Source: Anaeramoeba flamelloides
Lineage: Eukaryota > Metamonada > Anaeramoebidae
Direction: 5' to 3'
Assembly (NCBI GenBank): GCA_027625915.1
Contig: JANTQA010000011.1
Span: forward strand, 496,001-560,000
DNA length: 64,000 nt
Numbering within the stretch: the stretch's first letter is position 1; each line of letters starts with the position of its first letter. The position numbers and the translations under genes are program-made. Shown here one piece after another: positions 55,700 through 64,000 of this stretch. The notes beneath the pieces are model-generated. The model was not told where the DNA came from and ran no database searches. It saw nothing but the letters and a program-made list of their open reading frames with translations.

Positions 55700-57460
55700 A
55701 TTAAGATATTTCCAAAAAAGTTGTGATCAATTTTTTTTAGATTTCATAAAAAATCATTATTTTTAGTTGAGTTAAAGATTAATTGATAATACAAAACGAA
55801 TATAGATATTAACACCAATTGAATCAATAACTATGGAAATCATTTCAAAATATATTGAATGAAATATTTCCTCAAAATGGAAAGATAAAAATAACACTTT
55901 GTGGGTGAAATCAGTGTACAACCAAATACAATAAAAAACTGGAAATTTGGAAAAGGTATACATGATTTTTTAAAAAGTAATTGAATATATATGTTTTATA
56001 TTCTATTTGAAAATTTTTACAAGATTAAAAAAGTTATGAAAACATTTTTTTTTTATTAATAAGAAAATAATAAATACCAATCTTCACACTTAAAAAACAT
56101 ACGATAAAATTGAGATAAGAAAATTTAATATATTTTATTTATGTAACATATTACCAAGAAAAAAATTGATTTTTTTTTTTTTTTTTATTAAGTAAGAAGT
56201 GTAAATTACACTCTAGTTGCTCTTAGACTTAAATTCCCTTTCAGAAATTTAAGCGTAAAATCATATATTTCATGATTATTAATTAATGAAAATAATTTCA
56301 AAATGTCTTGATTTAAAATCAATTCATCAAGATTTATTTCTTTTAATTTATTGTGAAAAATTAATCTATCTTTTTCATAGAAAGGACATATTCATAAAAA
56401 GTGATCAATATTTTCTATAATTTCTTTCTATTGATATTTTAAACATAAAGGACAAAATTTATTTGAATTTTTAATAATTGCATAGTAATGTCTATTTAAA
56501 CAGTTAGTGAATGTTCTGAATTTTAGAATTGTTGAGCTTGAGGGATAACTTAAATATTTTTGAGTTTTAAATAAATAATTTTGATTTTTTATTATTGTGA
56601 AATATTTTTGGACCTTCCAACTTGTTGAATTCAACAACTCGTTATATGTGTATTTGTGTATTTCTTTTTTTCCTGCAAGCATATCTTTTGAATTCCAATT
56701 AATTTTATTGTTGGTTCGTTGATTAAACTTTATTAATTTTTCTAAATTATGAAGAGATAAATTTCCTAATTTTTTTTTGAATTTAAATTTCTTTTTATTG
56801 ATAGAAATTATAATATTTTCTATTTTAAATAATGTTTTATAAATAAGAATTGGTGTATTTCTGTTTATTTTACATATTTAAGTAACACATGAATTAATCC
56901 AAGAATTTAAATAATTTAAAGTTTTTATTTCATAATTATATATTTCCAATCCATATGTCAATTGGTTTATGATAAAAGATTTAAATGATCTGATTTTTAA
57001 ACTATTGTTAAGAGAGTTGTTATTGAATAACTGTTTACAGTTGTTATATGTTTCTTTCGCTTTTTTAAATTATAAACTATATATGAAATTTTATCTAAAT
57101 AAATACACAAATATTGAATTTTTTTTAATTCTTTTGATACAACTGTTTTATCTTTATTAGGTTGTAATCCAAATTGAATAATTATTTCCTATATTGAATT
57201 TAATTTCTGATTTAATTGATTTATATTTCCTTTAATAATTAAAATTAAATCATCTGCAAACATTTGGTAATGATTTGTTAATGGAATGATTTTTATTAAG
57301 AGAAAGTGTGAAATTAGAGCAAATAAAATAGGCGATAATGGGTCTCCTTGGAATGTACCAAGACATTCTCCTTAAAAATTGAATTATTATCAAGAATTGA
57401 TAAATTGTAGTTAATTATTTTGATTATTTAAATAGTTTTTTGAAGATTGTGTTTAATAAA
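55700..57460. mobile_element. Family E TIR element (copy 2) split by a LINE
   Basis: The left part, about 55700-56167, begins AGATATTTCCAAAAAAGTTG and aligns along its length with 37185-37650. It stops at AAAAAAATTGA, where the LINE's T-run begins at 56168. After the LINE's 5' end, about 57420-57460 (GATTATTTAAATAG, TTTTTTGAAGATTGTGTTTA) resumes the alignment with 37685-37735. The right terminus is missing where family B begins. So the LINE inserted into a pre-existing family E copy. Confidence 0.7.
56168..57400 (-). mobile_element. LINE (non-LTR retrotransposon), 5'-truncated, minus strand
   Basis: From its 5' cut near 57400 the minus strand encodes GTFQGDPLSPILFALISHF (RT motif B), QMFADDLILI (catalytic motif C, FADD intact), a long thumb/connection region, KFCPLCLKY...HFLWICPFYEK (C-terminal zinc-knuckle) and the tail EIYDFTLKFLKGNLSLRATR. 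The 3' A-tail is the T-run at 56169-56187. Same family as 29950-31760, sharing the 3' end TTTACACTTCTTACTTAATA. A stop within the zinc-knuckle region and other breaks upstream show it is dead; the endonuclease and RT motif A are absent. Confidence 0.85.
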
Positions 57461-57469
57461 TATAACCAC

Positions 57470-57990
57470 CATTTCAAAAATTGTGAATCACCTGAAATAA
57501 TAAATTGGAATATATATATAAATAAATATCTTTTAGTATTCAAGAATAACTAATAATTGAATATAATTTGTAATTCACTTTTAAATAATTCTAAATATAT
57601 AAAAACCTGATATTTTAAAAAATACAAAAATAATAAAAATCAAAACCTCTAAAAATCGAGTCACAATTTTTAAAATGAGTATTATCGAATTTTTTATTAC
57701 TAAACTTTCAATGAAAAAAAGTCAACAACAAGATTTTTTACTAATAATTAAATTCATTTTAAAAGATATTACATAGTCTCAATTTTCTTAGTGATTATTG
57801 ATCTTTTGCAAGATCTTTTTTTATTCGAAATGATCTTTTGCAAAAAAAAAAAGAAAAAAAAAAAAGTTAAACTAAAATTTGCAAAATTAGAAAAAATGTT
57901 TCTGATCCAGAATTTTGAAAATATTTTTTTGTTAAGAATACTGAAATAAACCCTCAAAAAAAAATTCCATTAGCATTATAAAGTGTGTTA
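57470..57990 (-). mobile_element. Composite TIR repeat family B (copy 3)
   Basis: Minus-strand copy of 7476-8058: CAAAAATTGTGAATCACCTG (57475), GAGTCACAATTTTTAAAATG (57657) and ATTATAAAGTGTGTTAATAA (about 57978). On the minus strand GGGTTTATTTCAGTATTCTT corresponds to the same words at 7525-7545. Confidence 0.6.
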
Positions 57991-58164
57991 ATAATTTTTA
58001 AAATTTAGTTTAGAATAAAATAAACATGCTCCACTTTTTTCGAAAATAGCGAACATTTTAAAAGTATTTTGAATCTGGTTAACATCTTTTAAATAGGGAT
58101 TATATACATTTTTACTCTCAAAGAATTTTTTGTCCTTATAAATTGAAAAATACATTTTTTTTTT

Positions 58165-58430
58165 TTTTTGATTTTCAGTTAGGTTTTTCAGAATTTAAAA
58201 GAATGGAGAAAAATCCAAAATTTTACCCAATTCTTTTAAACCCTAGAAAACCTAGGACACCATGGTTAGATTTTTTTTTAATTTTTGAAATAAACCGAAA
58301 ATTTTTAAAATTTTCTGCTTATTTCAAAAAGAAAAAAAATCCTAGAAAGATTTCGTTAGTTTTTTGTTTTAATTTTTAATAAAAAATGAAAAATTAATAA
58401 ATTTTTGGTTTATTTCAAAAATAAAAAAAA
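58165..58430 (+). repeat. SINE-like hairpin element
   Basis: CAGAATTTAAAAGAATGGAG (58187) pairs with CCCAATTCTTTTAAACCCT (about 58226), followed by AGAAAACCTAGGACACC. This is the hairpin block of the element at 16545-16800. The 78-codon frame across it is a by-product. Confidence 0.5.
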
Positions 58431-60087
58431 AAATACAAGGATACTTGTGTTAGATTTTCCAATATTCACAAATAAAGAGTAAAATCATAGGGATTTTCCT
58501 CAATTCTTTTGTATTTTAGAAATCCTAATCAACAAAATATTTATCATCGATCATTTGTTTATATATTTGAGTATTTTTATTGGGTGATTAGTGTGTTTTC
58601 AAAACTGTCAGTTATTATCTATTCAAGTCAATACCCCCAAGTTGAAAATAACTAAAATCCATAGTCGTATCCGTATAAACATTTTTACCCCGAATTGTCC
58701 CTTTTTAATTCAAACTGAAGACTTTTCTAAAATCCTAGAATGGTTAACAACAATAAATACAATACCATCTTGAAATATAAGTTTTGGGATGTTGATTATA
58801 TTGTAAATAAATTATATCCTTATCAATTAAATGATAATTGAAGTTATATTTTTGTCAAAATTTAAATTTTCAATATCATTTTTTCATACTTATACCATAA
58901 AACCCTACTCTAATAGGTTTGTTATTTTACTAATGTTGGCAATTTTTTTTTTTAATACATAGGTGTATCAAAATAAAATTCTTATTTTTTTTTCTTCTTC
59001 TTCTGATATAACATCTAGTTAGAGAACCAATAGTATACCCAATAGAATATTGATGCACAATAAAATATATTTAGAGAGTGTTTTAATTTATTACTATATT
59101 TGTTGTTATTTTCTCATAATTTTTTGGAAATTGTCGTTTTTTTTATGGTAAAATTTTTGAGATAAATTTACTCTATTTTGTTAAAGAAAAATATACACAT
59201 TTGATCCCTTATTTTTAAAAATATTATTATTAATAATAGAACTTTAAGAAACTTACGACATATTTGTTGAATATTTGTTGTCATTTTTGTTCATCATTTA
59301 ATGTATAAATTTTAAATAAAATCTCGGTTTTTATTTTGAAACAGGTCGAAAAAACAAGTCAATACCTATGATTTAAACAAAAGTAAGAATATGATATTAA
59401 TTATTCCACTCTGATTTACTTTGTTTCTTTTCACAAATTAGGCAGTGAATGGTATTTTGTCTTTAAAGTTTCAATATCTTCTTGTTACACTCAAAAAATC
59501 TTTTTTCAGTTATTTTCTTCAATTAAATTTGTAAAAGTAGAAAATGTCATTGCTTTATTTATGGACTTTTAATCTCCTTGGTGTTGATAAAAGCGAATTT
59601 ATTAATTCCAATTTATTATAATCATTCTTTTCAAAAGCCCTTCCAATACAGGTGTTGGGTTTAGTTTTGTATTTGGGAAAGTTCTGGTTTCTTGTACAAA
59701 AATCTAAACTTGTTTTTGAAAAATAAAAATGTAAAAATTTTCACTACATTTTCGAATTATTCTTTGTCAATACTTTAACTTCTTCAGAGGAATCAGTAAA
59801 AAATTTGTAAACTCATTCTCTTTATTTGTTCAGTTACTGTATTATATTTATACCCAGGGTGAATATCGAATTATAAAGACAGAATATCAGAAAAATGGAA
59901 ATATAAATACTCAAACGAAACTCGATCCTATTGAGAAATCACTTGCAAGTATTATTTTTTCTTCTTGTATTTCGAAAATTCGGGAAGGTAAAACAAAACC
60001 TATGAAGCTTTTCTTTCTCCAATTCACTTTTGTTTTTTGAAGAGGTGGAAAGTCTTTATTCTTGGATTTGACATTTAAATAGAATAT

Positions 60088-60215
60088 TTTTCACTTCGTT
60101 TTCATTTTCCTTTTTCAAACAGGGCATAAAAACTACAAACGCGGACTTACTTCTTGAAGAACCCAATTTATGAAAAAAAAATATGGAAAAGGAAAAGACT
60201 ATATTTTCCCATTTA
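60088..60215. repeat. Hairpin repeat family C (copy 3)
   Basis: Arms TTTTTCACTTCGTTTTCATT (60088) and TATGGAAAAGGAAAAGACTA (60182), as in 14445-14580; also shares ATGCAAATACCAGTA with that copy's right flank (TCAAATACCAGTA). Lies about 300 bp upstream of the TMEM62-like gene, so it could fall within its promoter. Confidence 0.55.
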
Positions 60216-60518
60216 AAATGCAAATACCAGTAAAACAAGTCGGACCAAAAATTGTAAAAGGGAAACTTTAAAATCGACGTAAAACACCAGAAACACTCTT
60301 TTGAAATTGATTTATGTGTTAATTTGTTGCCATTAATATTTTGATTAAAGAAAGAAAATGAAAGATTTAAAATTTCGATTTTCTTTTTTTCAAATCATAC
60401 CAAAAGATGAAATTTCCAAGTTGTTAATTCTGAAGAAGGGTATTTAGTGTTTTGACTTAAATATGTTCAAAATTATTTTGAAGAATTGTTTTCATTTTTT
60501 TCTTCTTGCTTTGGTTCG

Positions 60519-62762
60519 ATGAGCTCAAATAAAAAAAAAAAAAATAATCTTTTGGTGTATGGTTGTAAAAAATTGATCTTACAGCATTTCAGTTGTTTGA
60601 TTCTCCTTTTATTTTCTGTCTTGTTCCTGTTACTTTCCGCAATTGAGATTCCCATTACCGTGGACACAAATGATTTAGACACGCACAAAGGTATTACTGA
60701 AGAGGTACCAAATGATACGACCGATAATTTATGGTGGTTTTTCCATATTTCTGATCTTCATGTATCGGTTGTTGACCCTGAGAATCGAGAAAAGCTGGAG
60801 ACCTTTTTAAAACACTATGTCTCAAGGCTGTCACCAACGCATGTTATAGCGAGCGGCGATCTTGTAAATTCCGATGAGCGGGACGTGTATCGTGCCGAAT
60901 ACCAAATAAAGAAAGAATGGGAAATGTATCAGTCGTCCTTAGAAAACCATGGGGTTTATGACCCAGACTTCTGGTTTGATGTCCGTGGCAACCATGGCGG
61001 TGCCAGCGTGATGAGCTTTGACTCTGAGGACAATTATTACTTTTCCACAACACCACAACAGGAAAAGATCAAATTGCAAGACAGCAACCCCATCTACATG
61101 TACAACATCGAAAAGGATTCTGGTAACTATTGCTTCATTTCGATGGACACGACAAGGTACCCCAAGCCTGAGTCGCCGTTTGGATTGTTTACACGCTTCC
61201 CTACAGAATTTTTGGATCAGTTGGAAAAGAAAATCGAGAACTGTAAAAATGCCAACCACACCATTCTATATGGCCACCACCCTCTGTGCTACATCTCACA
61301 AGACCTGAGGACGTCAGAGAGCAAAAAGACTTTCAAGCAATTGGTTGAAGAGTCGCGTGTCCTTGTGTATTTAAACGGGCATGAACACGCACGTGATATG
61401 CATGCTCATTTGTTTGATCCTCGTACGGGGATGTTTGAATTCGAAGTCCTGGATCTAGGGTTTAACTCTGGCTATAGGCTCTTTGCATTTGACAATGACC
61501 TTTTTTCGTTTACGGACAAAACAATGGACGAGACACAAGACGAGCCAATAATTATGGTCACAAACCCCAAGGATGCCAAGCATTTATCAAGGAAAGAGCC
61601 CTTAAATAAAATTAAGCAATCGACACACATTAGGGCATTGGTTTTTTTAAACCACACAATTACTGATGACGACGGCGACGACTATGATCCATATCAGGAG
61701 ATTAAACAGGTTTCTTGCAAAGTCGATGGCAAATTGAAAACTTCGCAAATGAAGAGGGTAAGCAATGATCACCCATTGTTTGTGGCGCCTTGGACCCCCG
61801 CCGACTATGACTCTGAAGAAACGCACGAACTTGAAATTATCGTGGAAATGAATAATGGGAAGCAATACTCCCAAAAACAATTTTTCTCAGTTAACGGCAA
61901 AAGGAAATATATGGGTTATAAATTCATCCAAATTAAACAAAGAAATAACATCATTGTGCTCATATGGCTATTTACATCGTGTATTTTGTATAATATATTG
62001 ATGGCCTTGGTTTTACCAAAGATAATAACAAGATATTTGCGATATAAAAACACTTATTTGGGCTTCAACCAAAAAATGAAATCGCTGTACCTCAATTTAG
62101 CGGAATTCCCGCTCTCCTGGAAAAATGCAATTCTATACCATTTCCATTTCACCATCTGGAGCTTTGGGAAATTGCCCTTGAAAACATATTGCTGCTTTAT
62201 TATTTCCATCATGCTGACTCTATTCACCCCTGTGAGTATTGGTAAATTTTTTAATACCAGATACGGTGTATGTTTCATTTGGGGACTGATTTCAAGTGAA
62301 GGAATTACATTTTTTGTTTTTAATTTCCTGAATGTTATTTTCTTTTACCTTATGACATTCATCCCCGCTTTATTCGTTTGCGTAACACCTCCTCTACCAT
62401 CAAACCAAAACATCAAACAATCGCCTTATCGTTTATTGAAATCCATTTATTTTGTTTGGTTTTTGTTTGGCACCTTTTTCCAACTGTATAATTCAGTTCC
62501 TTATTTCACTGTAGGGATGGGCTTTGTCACAATGCTGCTATCACCCGCTTATTTTTGGAATTCAATATTTTTAGTAATACTTACTTTTACAATTATTTAC
62601 AAAGATTATAATTCAATTAAGAAAAATAAGCCTTTTTCTAATTCAATTGGTGAAGACTCATCAAAAATTGAAGATGAAAATCTAATAAAAGAAGAAAGGC
62701 GAAATCTAAAGTTAGGTTCTGAGAAAGAAGACTCAGAAACTACCACTACCACTTCTGATTAA
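60519..62762 (+). CDS. TMEM62: TMEM62-like membrane metallophosphoesterase
   Basis: A single uninterrupted exon of 747 residues. A membrane anchor at about 18-45 is followed by a calcineurin-type metallophosphoesterase domain: HISDLHVS (about 77-84), ASGDLVNSD (about 113), VRGNHGG (about 155), YGHHPL (about 250) and NGHEHARD (about 287), in the usual order. After it come the blocks GYRLFAFDNDLFSF and ITNPKD-like VTNPKDAK shared with animal TMEM62, a beta-rich region, and about seven C-terminal membrane segments, then an acidic Glu/Ser/Thr tail. Length is close to human TMEM62 (about 640) plus the tail. The enzyme's substrate is unknown in the family. Oddity: the third motif is GNHG where GNHD/E is usual; metal-binding Asn and catalytic His are kept. 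I start at ATG 60519; the frame is open a little upstream but begins with TTG. Lacking introns and with higher G+C, it differs from the 1,539-residue gene. Confidence 0.93.
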   Translation: MSSNKKKKNNLLVYGCKKLILQHFSCLILLLFSVLFLLLSAIEIPITVDTNDLDTHKGITEEVPNDTTDNLWWFFHISDLHVSVVDPENREKLETFLKHYVSRLSPTHVIASGDLVNSDERDVYRAEYQIKKEWEMYQSSLENHGVYDPDFWFDVRGNHGGASVMSFDSEDNYYFSTTPQQEKIKLQDSNPIYMYNIEKDSGNYCFISMDTTRYPKPESPFGLFTRFPTEFLDQLEKKIENCKNANHTILYGHHPLCYISQDLRTSESKKTFKQLVEESRVLVYLNGHEHARDMHAHLFDPRTGMFEFEVLDLGFNSGYRLFAFDNDLFSFTDKTMDETQDEPIIMVTNPKDAKHLSRKEPLNKIKQSTHIRALVFLNHTITDDDGDDYDPYQEIKQVSCKVDGKLKTSQMKRVSNDHPLFVAPWTPADYDSEETHELEIIVEMNNGKQYSQKQFFSVNGKRKYMGYKFIQIKQRNNIIVLIWLFTSCILYNILMALVLPKIITRYLRYKNTYLGFNQKMKSLYLNLAEFPLSWKNAILYHFHFTIWSFGKLPLKTYCCFIISIMLTLFTPVSIGKFFNTRYGVCFIWGLISSEGITFFVFNFLNVIFFYLMTFIPALFVCVTPPLPSNQNIKQSPYRLLKSIYFVWFLFGTFFQLYNSVPYFTVGMGFVTMLLSPAYFWNSIFLVILTFTIIYKDYNSIKKNKPFSNSIGEDSSKIEDENLIKEERRNLKLGSEKEDSETTTTTSD

Positions 62763-64000
62763 GAAAATACATTTTTAAATTAGATATATATATATATATA
62801 ACCCTTTTTCAGTTAAAGGGGTACAGTTTTATTGAAGAAATGGAACAAATTCTATGAGTTTAATTCCTTATTCTTCTCAAAAAAAAATTTTTTCAATTTG
62901 TAGATCAGAAAAATTTTTAAAATTTCTGTGTTTAAAATTGATTTTTTTTTTGTTTTCTTTTTTTTTTTTTTGTAAAAAAAACGTAAATTCCACAAAAAAA
63001 TATATAATTATTTGAAAAATCCAAATTTACTTTAAGAAAATTGAGGCTATGATATTTATTTTAAATTAATAAATTTGTTATTAAAAATCTCTTTGTTGAC
63101 GTTTTTATTTTCCTAAAGAAATTGAGAAAATTTGCTTGGGACATTTCAATGAAAAGTGCCCAATTTTTTTTTTTTAAATTTTATTTTTTTTTTTTTGTAA
63201 AATTGAGAGTTTGTTTAAGTATTTCTTCAATAGTATCAACTTTAATCGGAAGATTAGTTTTTTTTCAATTTTTTCGATAGCTGAATCTTTTTTATCTTAG
63301 GAAGAAGAGTTATAAAAAGAAAAAGACCAAGTGGTTACTTGCTAATACTATGAGACTTAAAAACTTAAGTATAAGTAACTTCTAAAATAAAAATGAAAAA
63401 TAAAAGATAAAAATGATCAAAAGTTTAAAGCAAATAAGCTCAAAATCAAAAAAAGAAATTACAACAATTGAATAACAATCCTCAAATGAACATTCAGGAT
63501 CAATACTAAAAATTAAAATAAAATTAACCAAAAGTATCGTGAGTTGTTATTTTGGGTGTTCTTAATTAAATATAGTTTGTTTGATTTTTTTTTTTTTTTT
63601 TTTTTGGTTTTTGAACTAGGTGGTTATTATAAACCCTATTTAAATTATTATTTTTTTCTTTTTTCCTTTTTCCCTTTTTATATTTAAATTATTTGTTTTT
63701 GCATTTTTAAACAGAAAAAAAAAATTGTGAATGTCTTTCCCTTGAACAATTGGAAATAAATAATTTTACCTTTGACCACCTTTGAGGAAATTTAAGTAAA
63801 ATGACATTTAGAGTTTAATTTATACCACTTTAATAAAGATATATCTATATAATATGGAGATAACTGTTTCTATTATTTCTGATTAATCTTATATTACTTG
63901 ATTTTTTCAAAAAATTGACTTTTTGTAGTTATCTTTCAGTAGATATCAGTGGAATGAAATTGATATTATAATTATTTTACTCTTTTATTTCTTACCAAAT
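62763..64000. other. 3' flank of TMEM62-like gene, with family A repeat
   Basis: A family A repeat starts only about 30 bp after the stop codon (62795: AACCCTTTTTCAGTTAAAGG, GGTACAGTTTTATTGAAGAA, ATTCTATGAGTTTAATTC) and aligns to about 63300 with the copy at 8490-9005 (CAATGAAAAGTGCCC, GTTTGTTTAAGTATTTCTTC). A piece of family F follows at about 63295-63345 on the minus strand. The last 600 bp is AT-rich with T-runs; no gene seen. Confidence 0.55.

Larger units (their letters stand above)
53605..60518. other. Repeat-rich intergenic region
   Basis: A 6.9-kb region without a supported gene between lysozyme and TMEM62-like genes. It holds an A-run at 53650-53676, family G at 54255-54860, a dispersed repeat at 55165-55490, an interrupted family E element with a LINE inside (55700-57460), family B at 57470-57990, a SINE-like hairpin element at 58165-58430 and a family C hairpin at 60088-60215. 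The interval 58440-60080 is AT-rich with nothing I can identify. Confidence 0.55.

Noticed and set aside
1-64000. LTR retroelement, Polinton-like or other capsid-bearing element, CRISPR array, prokaryotic operon
   Set aside because: No long direct terminal repeats, integrase, capsid-like genes or spaced repeats were seen; the retroelements present are LINE type.

Overview
This is nuclear DNA of a very AT-rich eukaryotic microbe: intergenic DNA and introns are roughly 80% A+T with long A and T runs, exons are richer in G+C, and the genes carry spliceosomal introns (donors mostly GTAA/GTAT, acceptors AG). The RCC1-repeat plus BTB protein, the C-type lysozyme of a phagotroph, and the cysteine-rich ABCG transporter fit a free-living amoeba. 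The BTB protein strongly recalls the expanded RCC1/BTB family of Anaeramoeba. That assignment is inference from memory, not a search result.

I support six protein-coding genes: an RCC1/BTB protein (+, 1438-5462, 2 exons), the DNA primase large subunit PRIM2 (+, 10954-16240, 3 exons), an ABCG-type transporter with a long extracellular N-terminus (-, 27272-17497, 6 exons), a 1,539-residue protein of unknown function (+, 34152-47697, 8 exons), a secreted C-type lysozyme (+, 52919-53604, 4 exons including a 20-nt microexon), and a TMEM62-like membrane metallophosphoesterase (+, 60519-62762, one exon). All exon joins keep frame and phase. A short coding-like island at 40178-40509 is doubtful. No tRNA, rRNA or CRISPR was seen. 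The genes do not form a shared pathway; PRIM2 and the ABCG gene are convergent, and the ABCG gene and the unknown gene are divergent.

The rest is mostly repeats. Two LINEs with recognisable reverse-transcriptase motifs and CCHC-like tails lie at about 29950-31760 (+) and 56168-57400 (-). Shorter 5'-truncated LINE tails lie at 6083-6870 (three in a row, one 131-bp stretch repeated identically) and 12440-12770. SINE-like elements share an A-tailed 3' stem-loop with the LINE tails. There are several families of small terminal-inverted-repeat elements, some with TA duplications, and other two- to seven-copy dispersed repeats.

The most informative pattern is where the repeats sit. Several genes mix introns of about 110-470 nt with introns of 1.6-5.2 kb, and nearly all large introns hold recognisable repeats, so gene length here is set mainly by insertions tolerated in introns. 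The points most worth following up are the lysozyme, the SINE/LINE shared 3' hairpin, the LINE-tail array, the nested insertion near 56-57.5 kb, and the unidentified 1,539-residue protein.
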